Positions 44,166-55,580 of a DNA stretch of 64,000 bases are shown piece by piece. The stretch comes from Callorhinus ursinus (lineage: Eukaryota; Chordata; Mammalia; Carnivora; Otariidae), in assembly GCF_003265705.1 (NCBI RefSeq), contig NW_020312828.1, forward strand, positions 61,382,212 through 61,446,211. The letters are read 5' to 3'. Under the pieces are notes generated by a model that was not told where the DNA came from, did no database searches, and saw only the letters and a program-made list of their open reading frames with translations. Within the stretch, counting starts at the first letter, position 1. Each line of letters begins with the position of its first letter. Both the position numbers and the translations under genes were made by a program.

Positions 44166-45655
44166 TTCAGGGGAAATCTAGAGCAGCAGTGGTTGTACAC
44201 CCAGCTACTTGAATTCTCACTGTAAATGTGACTTTCTTCTCCAGTTTCCAAATGGAATAAACGTCAAGCAAACCACACGGTCCATCCCTTTGCCCTCAGC
44301 CTCATAGCCCACCGCTAATGTTCACGTTCAGAAGGCATTACTCCAGTGTCCTCCAAACAACAATATGAAGTCCTGGTAAGTGTGGGAAAGGATGATAAAA
44401 ATAGGCTGCTTAAAAATCAAGCACTTTTGCACAGAAAAAGGAGACGCAAACAGCCTCTGGCACCTTCCTGTGAGTAACAGAAGTTTCTATTTTAAAAGAA
44501 AGGCAGTCAAATAAGAAGCAACTTTATCACAATGCCGCTTTCCCAGATTTCTTGGCCAAGACAACACATCAGCCTGTATTAGGCTCTTGGCGTTCCATGA
44601 CGGATCCGGCTCCAGGGATGATTCATAGCCGCCATGTGAGGAATGGAGGCTTTCACACAAACTCGCCCCTTTAAAAAAAGAAGAAAATGCAGTCCAGTAA
44701 AAGGTTCAGCTCTGTCAGTCATGCGTGTGGCACTCAACTTCTCCCCCTGGCAGATAACAGGTGATGAGCTTTGCCAAAGGCATGGTCTTCCAGTGGCTCC
44801 CCATCTTTCTGCTCTTAAGTAGCTAAGGATGTCCACTTCCTCCCTTGACTCTGATGTGCAAATCTCCCAGAAGTTTCACGAACACAGTGGAGAAACTGGG
44901 CTCATGAATCTAATCCTCCTCTTTCTTCCTCATCCTTCAAATTTCTTTGGTTTTGATTGATGCATATGGGTTCTAGATGAACTTCATGTTCGGCATTAAA
45001 AAATAGTCCCGCTTACATCCTTTCGAGTTACAAAGTATTACTTAGTTAAGATTAAGTTTGTTTATTGAGGGAAGGTTTCTAGCACCCGCTGCTCCTGATA
45101 GGATTTGAGAAACAATGCTAACCATTTAAGAATAAAACAGAAGAGTTCATCTGAAGGAAACAGAAGCAGTAAGTGTTATGCGTAGCCTCAACTGAGTGGA
45201 TTATCATTCTTGGGCAAAATGTTGCCTTAAAGTTTTCCTGAAGCGAAGCCAGAGAAAAGGAACAGATTGGAAGTGTGTGCAATTCAGCATGGAGGAATTT
45301 GAATATGGAGAAGCTGGGAGGCAGGCTTCAGCATCTCTCTCCTGAGGGAGCTCCAGGGGCAGCAGGAACACTCTCCAGCCCAGCCTGGGAGTGGGAGCTC
45401 CCACCCGCCGCCAAGCCGTGGGGGCCTGAGCAGAAGAGGTCACACCCGGACTCTCCTGATTAAAACACCGGTTTCTCATGACATGACGGAGATCATGGAG
45501 ACAAGAGAGAAGCACTAGAACCCACAACTTGGCCTCTCGGGAAGGGCAGGATGAGCAGTGTGTTTTAGGTTCTTTATGCCTGACTTTTCAAAAGCAGACC
45601 CATCACGGAATTCCTAAAAGCCAGGTAATTCCCTTAAACAGTGAACTCCTTACAA
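44166..45655. other. Repeat-free island of about 1.5 kb
   Basis: No transposon or simple repeat is recognised. 44590-44680 and 45340-45460 are relatively GC- and CpG-rich for this window. A minus-strand frame of 107 codons (45204-45527) has no family match. It may contain regulatory DNA, but nothing in the sequence proves it. Confidence 0.35.
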
Positions 45656-45727
45656 CCCCCATTGCTAGTAGCAGAAGCTACCACTTATTAGGCATTTCTC
45701 ATAGGCCAGGTGCTGCACTCATTCAAG

Positions 45728-45930
45728 AATGATAATAATATTGAGAACAAGAATAAAGACGTTTATTAAGAACTTGCGAGTGTCAGGCACTGTTCCATGC
45801 TCTTTTTATATTTTAAGGCATTATGTCCTCTCCACAGCCGCATAGAGTAGGTACTATGATCCCAATCTTACCAGTGAGGAAGTGGAGCATAGAGTTATTT
45901 ACTGGGGCAGCCGGCACATGGGTATTTGAC
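45728..45930 (-). repeat. MIR SINE (with a second partial copy at 45675-45725)
   Basis: TATTAAGAACTTGCGAGTGT, CAGGCACTGTTCCATGCTCT, GCATAGAGTAGGTACTATGA and CCAGTGAGGAAGTGGAGCA form a reverse MIR. The preceding CACTTATTAGGCATTTCTCA looks like the start of another. Confidence 0.75.
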
Positions 45931-45980
45931 TGGGGGAGTTTGGATAGGAACACGGACAAGGATTCTGTCTCTTAGACCAC

Positions 45981-46375
45981 ACTTTTTTTTTTTTTAAGGC
46001 AGCTTTGTTGACATATAATTCATATACCATACAATTCAACCATTTAAAGTGCACAATTCAATGGTTTTTAGTATATTCACAGAGTTTGCAACCATCACAA
46101 TCAAATGTAGAACATTTTTATCATCCCCAAAAGAAATGCCGTATGCTTCAACTGTATCTCCCCATCCCCCAATCTCCACAGCTCTAGGCAATCACTAATC
46201 TACTTCTTATTTCTATAGATTTGCCTCATCTGGACTTTTAATAGAAATAGGATCATATAATATATGGTCTTTTATGACTGGTTTCTTTCACTTAGCATGA
46301 GGTTTTCAAGGTTCACCCATGTGGTAGCTTGTGTTAGTATTTCATTTCTTTTATTACCAAATAGGCCATAATCTT
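45981..46375 (-). repeat. L1M LINE-1 3' region, reverse
   Basis: TTGTTGACATATAATTCATA, CATTTAAAGTGCACAATTCA, ATGGTTTTTAGTATATTCAC, GGCAATCACTAATCTACTTC, GGTTTCTTTCACTTAGCATG and GGTTCACCCATGTGGTAGCT match the reverse complement of the L1M 3' region. The T-run at 45982-45997 would be its A-rich tail. Confidence 0.88.
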
Positions 46376-46384
46376 AACCATGAC

Positions 46385-46545
46385 ACTGTGTTCCTCTCTG
46401 AGGCTGGTATTCTTATTTTCATTCTATACATAAGAAAACTGAGGTTCATTGAAGGGCAATCAATTGCCCAAGGTCACACAGACAGTCAAAGATGGATCTG
46501 GCATCTGCTGTCCACAACGCCAGGTTCTCAAAACCCTTACTGCCT
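46385..46545 (-). repeat. MIR SINE
   Basis: AAGAAAACTGAGGTTCATTG, CAATTGCCCAAGGTCACACA and GACAGTCAAAGATGG are reverse MIR blocks. Confidence 0.75.
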
Positions 46546-46669
46546 CCAAAGTGTCTTTCCCTGGAGAAGTCACCCACAGGGAAATCAGCCTCATGTGTCC
46601 TGGTAACATTCTCCTTACTTCCATGGAAGGCAATAAAATCATAATTGAAAAGTGAACTTTCGATTGAAG

Positions 46670-46815
46670 CTCAGGACCAAGCACAGTGACTTTAGACAAA
46701 TCACTTAAACATTCTACACCCTGGTTTCCTCATTTATAAAAGAAGATTAACGACATCTACTTCTTAGAGTTGAGAGGTATTGCAAGTCAACGGCATTGCT
46801 CGGTGCCAGGCACAT
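46670..46815 (+). repeat. MIR SINE (core and 3' part)
   Basis: GTGACTTTAGACAAATCACT, CACCCTGGTTTCCTCATTTA, AAAGAAGATTAACGACATCT and GCTCGGTGCCAGGCACAT are in forward MIR order. Confidence 0.78.
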
Positions 46816-48109
46816 TACTGACCCCATTCTATGGGGTTGTACGTTTTGAGGCAAGTCTAGGACAAGAAGGAGGTTGAGGAAGAAGGAGGGAGAGAAAGCA
46901 ACAAAATTGTAATTGTGTGGGACTGTTGAGGCTATTTTCCTGCTTCTTACTCTAGGAGAAATCAGCACCTTCGACCATTTGCAAGCATGACATGATCCAC
47001 ACAAAGACATCCGGAGGACTCCAGGGACAGCGGCTCTGTCCTCCCTTCCTTTGGTGCGCCTGCGGGTGCCCCTTTTGTCATCTGTATGCTTCCACCCCTA
47101 AACCTATTTTATGCCAAAGAATTCAAAAGCTTTTGGTGGGAGTGTAGACTTCAGTACATTCTCTGAGAAGCCTAACTGGGCTAAAACAATAACCTTAATA
47201 CGAGCATGCCAATTACATATTCAACTACATTTATTTCTACATTCTCCTTCATGCAATTAGAGGAGATAAGTATTAGGTTCAGGCTTTGCAGTAGGTTTCT
47301 GAGTTTTGAAATGAAATCATTTATAATTAATTGAAAATTGTCTTTCTCAAAAGTAATGCAAGCCTATTTTTAAGATCTTACTAGCAGGCCCTGTATCAAT
47401 TTAGAAAAGGCAGACATAAAACAAGGGGTATGGAAAAGGCAACAATTATAACATGCTCTTTTTAAAGGGGGAGATAAAAGGGGAGGCTAATTAATATTAC
47501 AAGCTATAAAAGAGCAAGTTGTTTCAATCACTGAATGGATTTTTTCCCCTTGCAAATAAAGGCTTTTATTCATTTATTCAGGTAATGTGCACCTATCATT
47601 AAAATACAATGGTTCTGCTCCTGGTTTCTGAGAATTCATTCCTTGTCAATAAAATATTTTTTAAAAAGTTGTTCATTCAGGGTGAGCAGAGGGACGTGAG
47701 CCGATCTGAGGACATTTTTAGATTGTTCACCTCAGGCTCAAGAAACTGCACATATTAGACCTAAAATCATTGATCCACTCAGCCCTGGACTCCTTGCACA
47801 TTAATCTAAAATGTTTATATTTTGGGAAATGGAGGGTGAGGGATGCAACACATTAACAAAGCCTCCTTGGCACCTTCCAGGGCTATTTGAAGATTGTGTG
47901 CATTGATTGAAAGAATAATTCATAGGAATCTATTATAATGAAGAACAGAAGCTAGTAGATAGAGAATCTGTTCGAACTCACCAAATTTTGCGGATAAATT
48001 CTGACTTCTCACTTTTTTTCATAAACCTCACCTCGGTGGCCACTAACAAACCATGCATGCTGACATCCATGACTTGCGTCATTCCCTACTTTCACCACCC
48101 TCTATTCCC
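46816..48109. other. Repeat-free island; candidate regulatory element at 47190-47960
   Basis: No transposon is recognised. 47190-47600 is AT-rich with several TAAT-type motifs (ATTTATAATTAATTG at 47320, GCTAATTAATATTAC at 47487), which are sites bound by homeodomain proteins in general. Conservation is not testable here; function is inference. Confidence 0.35.
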
Positions 48110-48540
48110 CACTTTGATCGGGACATGGCCACAGGACTGACTTTGGCCAACGGGACATTAGCAAGCATGATGTAAAGAGAGACTTGTCTCTTGGAATGCT
48201 CGCTTTGGAGACACACCCTCTCAAATTCCAGCCACCATGTTGTGAGCAGCTCAAATTAACCACATGGAGGAGAATTAAGGCCCTTACTGAGAGTCCCAGC
48301 TAAGCTCTCCATCAATAGCCAGCATCAACTCACTAGCCATCTTGCTGAGTGAACCACAGTGAGTGAAGATCCTCCAGTCCCTGTTGACCCTCTACAGATG
48401 AGCCATGCTAGCCACTGCTACATGGAGCAGAGATGAGCTGGTTCTGCTAAATCCCATCCAAATTGCAGAATCATGACTAAATAAATAAATGTTGCCATGT
48501 TAAGCTACTGTTTGGGGGTACTTTGTTATATAGCTTTAGA
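48110..48540 (+). repeat. Old interspersed repeat, family not assigned
   Basis: GGGACATGGCCACAGGACTG, ACTTTGGCCAACGGGACATT, GATGTAAAGAGAGACTTG and an end with TTAAGCTACTGTTTGGGGGT, then ACTTTGTTATATAGC, fit a common old mammalian repeat with a worn right terminus. Confidence 0.5.
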
Positions 48541-48734
48541 TAATCAAAATAGTGATTGGAACATAGCACCAAAAAGGATGTGAGTGAACTCTGCTTTTTC
48601 AGTCCAATATCCACCTTTCTGAACCATCAAGAGGAAGACAGTCTGCCTCTGACATAAGCTGAGAGTTCAGGAAGACTGGCTCATGCCCTGCTGTTCCCCC
48701 AAAAGGCTATCCTTTAGCCACAATGGCAAAAGCA

Positions 48735-48793
48735 TCATTTATTTAGCTCTAAGGGCCAGGGACTGTGCCAAGGGCTATATCTGCATAGATACA
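48735..48793 (-). repeat. MIR SINE, left part
   Basis: CATTTATTTAGCTCTAAGGG and CCAGGGACTGTGCCAAGGGC are the start of a reverse MIR. The copy is interrupted by the Tigger at 48794. Confidence 0.65.
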
Positions 48794-49250
48794 CAGGCAT
48801 ACCTCCTTTTATTGTCTTCACTTTATTGCTCTGCACAGATAACTGCATTTTTTACAAAATGAAGGTTTGTGGCAACCCTGTGGCGCCATTTTTCCAATAG
48901 CCTTTGCTCACTTCATGTTTCTATGTCCCATTTTGGTAATCCTTGAAATATTTCAAACTTTCTCATTATTATTATATTTGTTATGGTGATCTGTGATCAG
49001 TGATTATGACTCACTGAAAGCTCAGCGGATGGTTAGCGTTTTTTAGCAAGAAAGTATTTTTTCATTAGGGTATGTGTATTGTTTTTTTAGATATAATTCT
49101 ACTGCACACTTAACAAGCTGCAGTATAGTATAAACATCTTTTATATATGCTAGGAAACCAAAAAAAAATTCATTTGGTTCACTCCATGGCGATATTCGCT
49201 TTATTGCAGTGGTCTAGAGCTAAATCCACAATGTCTCTAAGGTATGCCTG
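48794..49250 (+). mobile_element. Tigger1-type DNA transposon, internally deleted
   Basis: It starts CAGGCATACCTCCTTTTATT and ends AATGTCTCTAAGGTATGCCTG, near-perfect terminal inverted repeats. Subterminal blocks GGTTTGTGGCAACCCTGTGG, AAACTTTCTCATTATTATTA and GGTGATCTGTGATCAGTGA are typical of the Tigger (TcMar) group. The 457-bp length means the transposase gene has been lost. The right flank begins TA, the expected target; the left flank now reads CA, probably a mutated TA. Confidence 0.93.
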
Positions 49251-49375
49251 TATGGAATATCATTCTGTGCCCGTAATAGCTCTATGAGAAAAGAACTCCA
49301 TGTAACAGATGAGGAAATGGAGACTTTGAGAACTTAAGTCACTTGCCCAAGAGGTTCCAGCCAATAAGTGGTAGC
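49251..49375 (-). repeat. MIR SINE, right part
   Basis: AATAGCTCTATGAGAAAAGA, ACAGATGAGGAAATGGAGAC, CTTAAGTCACTTGCCCAAGA and CCAATAAGTGGTAGC complete the reverse MIR split by the Tigger. Confidence 0.8.
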
Positions 49376-49514
49376 ATCCCATCCCATCGGCATCCCATCA
49401 GTCCTCTACTACCAATGCATCCCTCCAGGATTCACTGCCTCTACACCAGGAGGGCAATGCTGACCCACCTCCAGAACCTGGGCCTTGCATTCCCTTTTCC
49501 CCCCTTTGTCTTTA

Positions 49515-49790
49515 TGCATTTATTTATTTTAAATTTTATTTTATTATGGGAAGAACATGTAACATGAGATCTACCCCTTAACAAAATTTTAAGTGTACAG
49601 ACATTATTGTTGGCTAGAGCTAAAATGTTGTACAGCAGATCTCTAGAACTTATTCAACTTGCTTCACTGAAATTTTATGCCTTTAGATTGGGCCTCGCAT
49701 TTCTTTACCAGCAGCCATAAGGGGATTCTACTAAGCTTTTCATTGTCTCTAGCCATTGTCCTGCCAACTGCCCAAGCATTTTTCTTTTTT
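49515..49790 (-). repeat. L1M LINE-1 3'UTR-type fragment, reverse
   Basis: GGAAGAACATGTAACATGAG, ATCTACCCCTTAACAAAATT, TTAAGTGTACAGACATTATT and CTAGAACTTATTCAACTTGC match the reverse complement of the L1M 3' region. Confidence 0.65.
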
Positions 49791-49792
49791 CT

Positions 49793-49832
49793 TATTCATT
49801 CATTCATTCATTCATTCATTCATTCATTCATT
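49793..49832. repeat. (ATTC)n microsatellite
   Basis: About ten perfect ATTC units, between a T-rich run and TTTTTTTGAG. Confidence 0.97.
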
Positions 49833-52477
49833 TTTTTGAGATGTAGACGCCAAATATCAGACAACTTCTGTCTTCTGGGAGGGAAATAAAAAGAAACCTA
49901 TTTTCTTCAACACAACGTACGGCAGAGGAATTCTCGCCCCTGGTTTGTATTCAGCCACCACACACCCACCTCAGCCTCATTAGAGAGCTGGAATCACCGT
50001 GGTAAACACCACCCTATCCTATCATAGCCATAGTCCTTTATGTTCACAGGAGACAGGGCCAGGAAAAGGAAGGGTCCTTACTCAGTGAGGCTTGGGTCCC
50101 AGGTGCCAGTAATCACTCTTGGTGAGATAGGCTAGATCACACGACATGTCAAGAATGTGCCATGTGTTGGCATGAAAACCCCATATGTTTTCCTTCCTGG
50201 AGCTTGGATATCAATCAGGAAATACATACATATACAAATAATAATAAAAACTACACATATCCTTTTGTCTTTAGTTGATAAGTATGATTTTTGGACTCCA
50301 AGCATACTGCTCTCTTAGGCTCTTTTTGTGGTATTTTGTGTGTGTGTGGTAATTTTTATATCAACTTCAAGTACCCTTGAAATCACTTGAGACTTTTGAA
50401 AGATTTAAGCCTTCAAGGGAAGAAGCAGAGGTGCGTCTCCTTACACCTCACACCCCTCCCATTTCAAGTAGTTAGGTAAGGACAGACTTTAAACTGGTGT
50501 TTAAAGTGTTGAGCTACAGTCTTTACCATGAGGACCTCCCTCCAAAGCCGCTTCAATCCTCTCCCCAGAGCACTGACTAACAGCTGACAAGACTGAGCAT
50601 TGAGTTAATACCCAATGTTAAGCTAAGTCAAAAATCAAATACATCAATCACTTAACTAAAAGCACATTTCAAAGGAGGACACAGCCAACCGGAGAGCAAT
50701 CCTGAGCAAAGCTTGTCCCGGCAGGTGTCTGACGAAGACACTACTCTGTAATGCTTCCAAAGTCCTTCTAAGCAGTCAGCTTGGCAGTCCACCATTTTGT
50801 TGGAAAGAGACACCTCCAGTTCCAGGAGCCAGAGCTCAAGAAGGGGTGGGTAGGCCACCCATAAGCAATAACAGTTTGTCATACTTCCCTAATGCCACAC
50901 CAACACTAGCATGTTGATCTTGCCTACAGCCTTCATGAAAGTAGATCAAAATCCCCATGCTACCGTTAAGGAAGCAGATATATGTTTTCCTCTCAAAGTC
51001 AGTAGGTCAGCTTTGCCTTTGAATTCCTGATATCTGGAATTCCCACCCATGGGCCACTAAGTCACCAGTGCAGTCACCAAAATCAGGGCACTGTCACAGC
51101 TAAAAAAATTAAGGGAGAAGACTGAGGATTGGAGGGATAGGAGGGTAACGATGCTACTGGTATTTCTCAGTCTTCTCCAGGGTTTCATACGCTCCATCAT
51201 TTCTCTCATCAGATCTCTCAGGGAACACTGCCATCTTAGGTTACCAGGGACCACCTAAAGCAGAGGATAAGATAATGCTTTTCCCAAGGCCACAGGGCAA
51301 GCTGTTGGAGGTCCTGATTTGCTCCATCAATCCCACTTCCCAGATTTATGTTTGAACTATTCCATCCTGGTGCTCAGGTAGAGGAACAGGACACACAAGT
51401 GTGAAACAACAAAATACACCTTCTCTTTCATAAAGCGAAGCAATATACCTCAGTCACAACACTTGTCATGATGTTAAAATACAGCGGTAGAAACAGACAG
51501 GAAGAAGAGCCACAAGAAAGAGCCCGAGAGTTTGTAAGGGCTCTCAAAAGGAAGTGGTGCCCCTTGAGATTAGTCCTTGAGTGCATACCTGTTACTAAAA
51601 GATACCCGAGTCACCCACCTCACACCAATTCCCATGTGTGGGTCTGCTGTAAGTAACCAGGGAGGGTCACAGATATATTCAATTCTGTAAAAAGCAGCTT
51701 TTAAAAATAAAATTCAATTCTTGGCATGTGTTGTAATACTTCCTCTGTTCCAAACTTAATACTGAAGCCACCCACAGAAGTGCTGTCTTAGCCAAACACA
51801 GTAAAGGAAACGAGCCTTCTCACAGAAGGCCCCCATGAACAGCATCCAACAAGCAGTCAGGCTGAGAAGGCTTCCATGATACAGCACCCCTGGACGTGCT
51901 TCAGCCAGACAAGCCAGAGCTGTTCTGCTCCTGCTTTCTCAAAGTACTGCTCAGAAAGATAGTTCCATAGACTGCAGGGAAAGATGCCCCTGGCACTTGG
52001 AAGTTCCCATTCCAGGGACAACAATGCCCAGTTTTTGCCTGTGAATCCAATCTATATTAAACACAGAATGATGACAGCTGAGAGACCTCTCACACAATCT
52101 CTGCACAATCCACAATGCCCATTCAGTTGCCCTCAAGTATCTACATTCTTATGTAATTTACTAGTATTTTCCATATATAATTCTTATCTTCTCAGCTAGA
52201 TCATAAGTTGTATGAGGGAAGAGACTATCCAGTTCCTGAACTATTTAAGCCATTAGAACTCACTCTCCTAACATATCATACACTTGGCTTCATCTATAAG
52301 AAGGACTTCATTCAATGTTTTGCATTATTCACAACTGAGTCCTGAACCATTTGCTCTAATTCATTTCATTTCTTGCTTCCTGAACTCTTTTTTCCTGGTT
52401 TTAACCTTCTAGTCTTTCTTCTTATAGATAACTTCTCCTTGTTCCTTGTATTTAGCCTTGAATTTGAGACATTCTTC
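49833..52477. other. Unassigned; weak MIR and L2 relics
   Basis: 51265-51360 (TTTTCCCAAGGCCACAGGGC) resembles a worn reverse MIR. 52150-52340 (TCATAAGTTGTATGAGGGAA) resembles L2. The remaining 2.3 kb has no recognised gene or repeat; open frames are short. Confidence 0.4.
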
Positions 52478-52722
52478 AGTAGTAGGTAAGAGCACAGACT
52501 CTCAACCAGCCTACCTGAATTCAAATCTTGACATGGCCATTTATTAACAGTATGACCTTGGAAAGGCTATTTTAATTCTCTAAACCTTAATTTTCTCAAC
52601 AGCAAAATGGTGCTCACGATAGCACCTACATCCTGGGATTGTTGAGAAGATAAAATGGCTTATATGAAAAGCAATTAAAACAATGCCTGGCATCATAGAA
52701 CGGCTTAGTAAATGTTAGCAGT
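52478..52722 (+). repeat. MIR SINE, near full length
   Basis: AGTAGGTAAGAGCACAGACT, CTGAATTCAAATCTTGACAT, AACAGTATGACCTTGGAAAG, CACGATAGCACCTACATCCT, GGGATTGTTGAGAAGATAAA and AATGCCTGGCATCATAGAAC cover the MIR from end to end. Confidence 0.88.
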
Positions 52723-53159
52723 TGCAAGGCATTTTTCTACCACTTCTATGGCATGTGGACACTTTAGTCAACCTGGCACAGCTCATCCTCTCACTGCTGC
52801 TTATATTCCAGGTACTTCACACCTGAAAACCCATGCCAAGTTCACTCCAGCAGACAGAGAAAAGAGCACTTATTTCAGTTATGCAGACACATCATGCCTA
52901 ATGAAGAGGGAAGCATTATAGGAAGAGCTAAGAATTTCTGATCCAGCGATTAATATCTTGTTGACTCCAGATTATTTAAACTGAGCTTCACAGAGCCTTC
53001 GTTAAATTAAACACAAAAATTACTTTTCCCCTTTTTAACCGGTTTCCTATCAAAGAAACACAGGCCTTGCTCTTTACTAGAGAGTAAAATTCACAAATAA
53101 CTCACTACATGTATTACATGTCCATTCCTTGTCTCCACACTGCAAAGGACGCCAAGAAA

Positions 53160-53425
53160 GCATTATTCATTCATTCAACTAACACTTACTTGCCATGGAT
53201 CTCGCCTTTAGGTAGTTGATATCTCTTAAGACAAGACTAACACATAGGAAGTTATCAAAGAGCAATAGAAAGTATATAAATAATTAAAGGGTGCTGATTA
53301 TAAAGACAGTATTGCTGAAAAGGGCATATTAGATAGAGGGCCATGATAATTCACTTTTTCATTCCACAAACACATTTTGAGCATTATCTAAGTACCACAT
53401 CCTGTGCTAGGTATTGGACATAGCA
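53160..53425 (-). repeat. L2 LINE 3'-end relics, reverse
   Basis: TTATTCATTCATTCAACTAA at 53162 and CATTCCACAAACACATTTTG with CCTGTGCTAGGTATTGGACA at 53360-53420 are two worn reverse L2 ends. Confidence 0.5.
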
Positions 53426-53439
53426 TTGGGGAGCATCGT

Positions 53440-53910
53440 GACTTCTTTCCTATTGTCCCCCATTCTTCCCTGCAGTCTTCCCTGGGATAACAGCCATATG
53501 GTTAGGGGAACTGATTCACCTAAGCCAATCTTGACACCCTCATTCATCTTGCCAGTGACTTATTTCCCCATGGTCATTGAGATTAAGAAGAGTTGGCTGG
53601 GGGCTTCCGGGAAAGGTCTACCTTGGTCTGAAGAAACCATCACAGGAAAACACATCCCTTTCCCTCTGGTTATGGCCTTATATGGATGTGAAGTCCCTAA
53701 CTGCTACTCACATCCTGCCACCAGTTTGAAGATAGAGAATCAAGGGCCAAGAGAACTATGGGGACACAGGATCAGTACTACCAGATTAACTCAGCTTATA
53801 ACACTGCTCTGTGTCTGAGTTTCCAGTTATATAATCTCATACATTTCCTTATTGTTTACATTAACTTGAGTTTTTCCTGTTACTTGCAACCATATACATC
53901 CTCATAGAAC
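53440..53910 (+). repeat. Old interspersed repeat, family not assigned
   Basis: CACCTAAGCCAATCTTGACA, CCCTCTGGTTATGGCC and an end with TTTCCAGTTATATAATCTCA, ATTAACTTGAGTTTTTCC and GTTACTTGCAACCA fit a known class of old mammalian repeats. A 134-codon open frame here (53414-53818) is incidental. Confidence 0.45.
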
Positions 53911-54804
53911 ATATGAAGATCATTGAAAGATGATCAACTCTCAAGGAACTTACAGCCTAATGTCGGCAAATATAGAATCACATACCATTGCATTTTTTTT
54001 TTTTTTAGGATTAGTTAAGTACAATAGAGAATGTTTCCAGAAATAAAACTAGATCAGAAGAAGGAGAAGTTGGCAAAAATGTAATAGAGGTAGCTTCACT
54101 AATTTAGTCCTTGAAGGACAGTCAGTGACTGATGGTAAAACAGTGAGAAATTAGCAATATCCCCAAACTATCACTATAGGACTTGGCTTAATTCTTATGT
54201 CTTCATCAATTTTTGTCATTACTCCAGACATCTCAAATGAAAGAAAGAAAGACACCTTCCTAGAAGTAAAAGCTAAGGTACTAAACACGTTCCTTCAGCT
54301 TGATTCCTGTTCCTGGAATCAGCCTGAAAGTTTCTCTTTTAAAGGCTATTTTTGATCTCTGAAGATGCAACTGGCTGCAGAATTATAGAAAATCAGAACA
54401 CATTACCCAGTGTGCATAGATCTTGGTAATTATGTGCATGGAAGAAAAAAATTTTTTCTCTCTTTGATTTCATTAGATGGTTGAAACTACACTTTCAGCC
54501 ACTTTTCTCTACAGAAAAAAATGTTTGCTGTCAGTTTAAAAAGCAGATACCCCTTGATGCGACATGTAATTGTTTATTTTACATTCACTGTGTGCCTATA
54601 ACATTGGAGACTTCTAAACCAGATTTTAGAAATAAAATTAAAGTCTTGCTATGTTTGTGGTTAGGAGGAGCCATAGTATGGAAGTTTTGTTTAATTGAAG
54701 TTCAGACCCCCAGATTAATTTCCAACTTTCTCCAAGCACTAGCACTGGAGGGGGATTTAGGCCCTTAGTGTCATGAGTTCAAAGAAACATGCAAACCTTA
54801 GAAA
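53911..54804. other. Unassigned; T-run at 53993-54006
   Basis: No gene is seen. A 95-codon frame at 54481-54768 has no recognisable domain. Confidence 0.4.
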
Positions 54805-54930
54805 GAAGCTTTATCATACCTCATTTAAAGATAAGGAGATGGAGACCCAGGGATGTGACGAGGCTTACAGAATTTAGTGTCAGAGCCTGGCCAAGAGCCC
54901 AAAACTCCTAAGGTTCAGGCAAGTGGTCAT
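54805..54930 (-). repeat. MIR SINE fragment
   Basis: CATACCTCATTTAAAGATAA, GGAGATGGAGACCCAGGGAT and CAGAGCCTGGCCAAGAGCCC resemble the centre of a reverse MIR. Confidence 0.55.
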
Positions 54931-55249
54931 TACATGACCCATGCTTTAATATTGTTCTGTTGGACCCATGCCTCTTCTGACCCTCTAGATTGGCAAGAAG
55001 AGAGGAATGATGTTTGAAATCACACCAACTACTTCATACAAGTTACACAACAACTGGGATAAGGGTGAGAACTATGCTACTAAAACCAAGGGAAGAAAAG
55101 ACGGGACCAGAGAAAGCACTAGGACACAGAATCCCACCAAAATATATACTCCCCCGTTGCCATAAGTGAATGGGACCTCAGATTAGCAGTTACCAGTTGT
55201 TGACATTGGAAGAATGTATTGAAGTCCATTCTGATTAATAGAATTCAAA
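54931..55249. other. Unassigned DNA
   Basis: No recognised repeat or gene. Confidence 0.4.
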
Positions 55250-55580
55250 AATCTCAGCATGGAAAGAGACCTCTGTGGTTTCTGCAACCCTCCTCAGATG
55301 TTTGACACCATTTACAATATGTCTGCCTAGAAGTCATCAGTCTTATTTTAAATATCTCCAGTGAGAAAGACTCACTGCCTCTCAGGGAAGCTCATTTTGC
55401 CTTCCAACAGCTTTGACCATAAGAACATTCTTCATTACACTGAGCTAACAGTCCACTCTCTAAATTCTCTTGATTCTAGTTTTGCCATTTATGGATATCT
55501 ACAAAGCAGCTGTCAGATCATCCCTGAGCTTCCCTTTGCCAGGTCCTTCAATTACTTCTCATATGGAATGATCTTTCACT
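55250..55580. repeat. CR1/L3-like ancient LINE relic
   Basis: GGAAAGAGACCTCTGTGGTT, TAAATATCTCCAGTGAGAAA, GACTCACTGCCTCTCAGGGA, GAACATTCTTCATTACACTG and CAATTACTTCTCATATGGAA follow, in order, the 3' end known from CR1/L3 LINEs. These predate the mammalian radiation. Heavily diverged; family inferred from order of blocks. Confidence 0.5.

Noticed and set aside
45204..45527. 107-codon minus-strand frame in a repeat-free island
   Set aside because: No recognisable domain or signal. Locally higher GC is enough to explain its length.
49793..49832. CRISPR-like direct repeats
   Set aside because: A simple ATTC microsatellite without spacers, in an animal genome.
53414..53818. 134-codon plus-strand open frame
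   Set aside because: It lies within an old interspersed repeat and is best explained by chance lack of stops.
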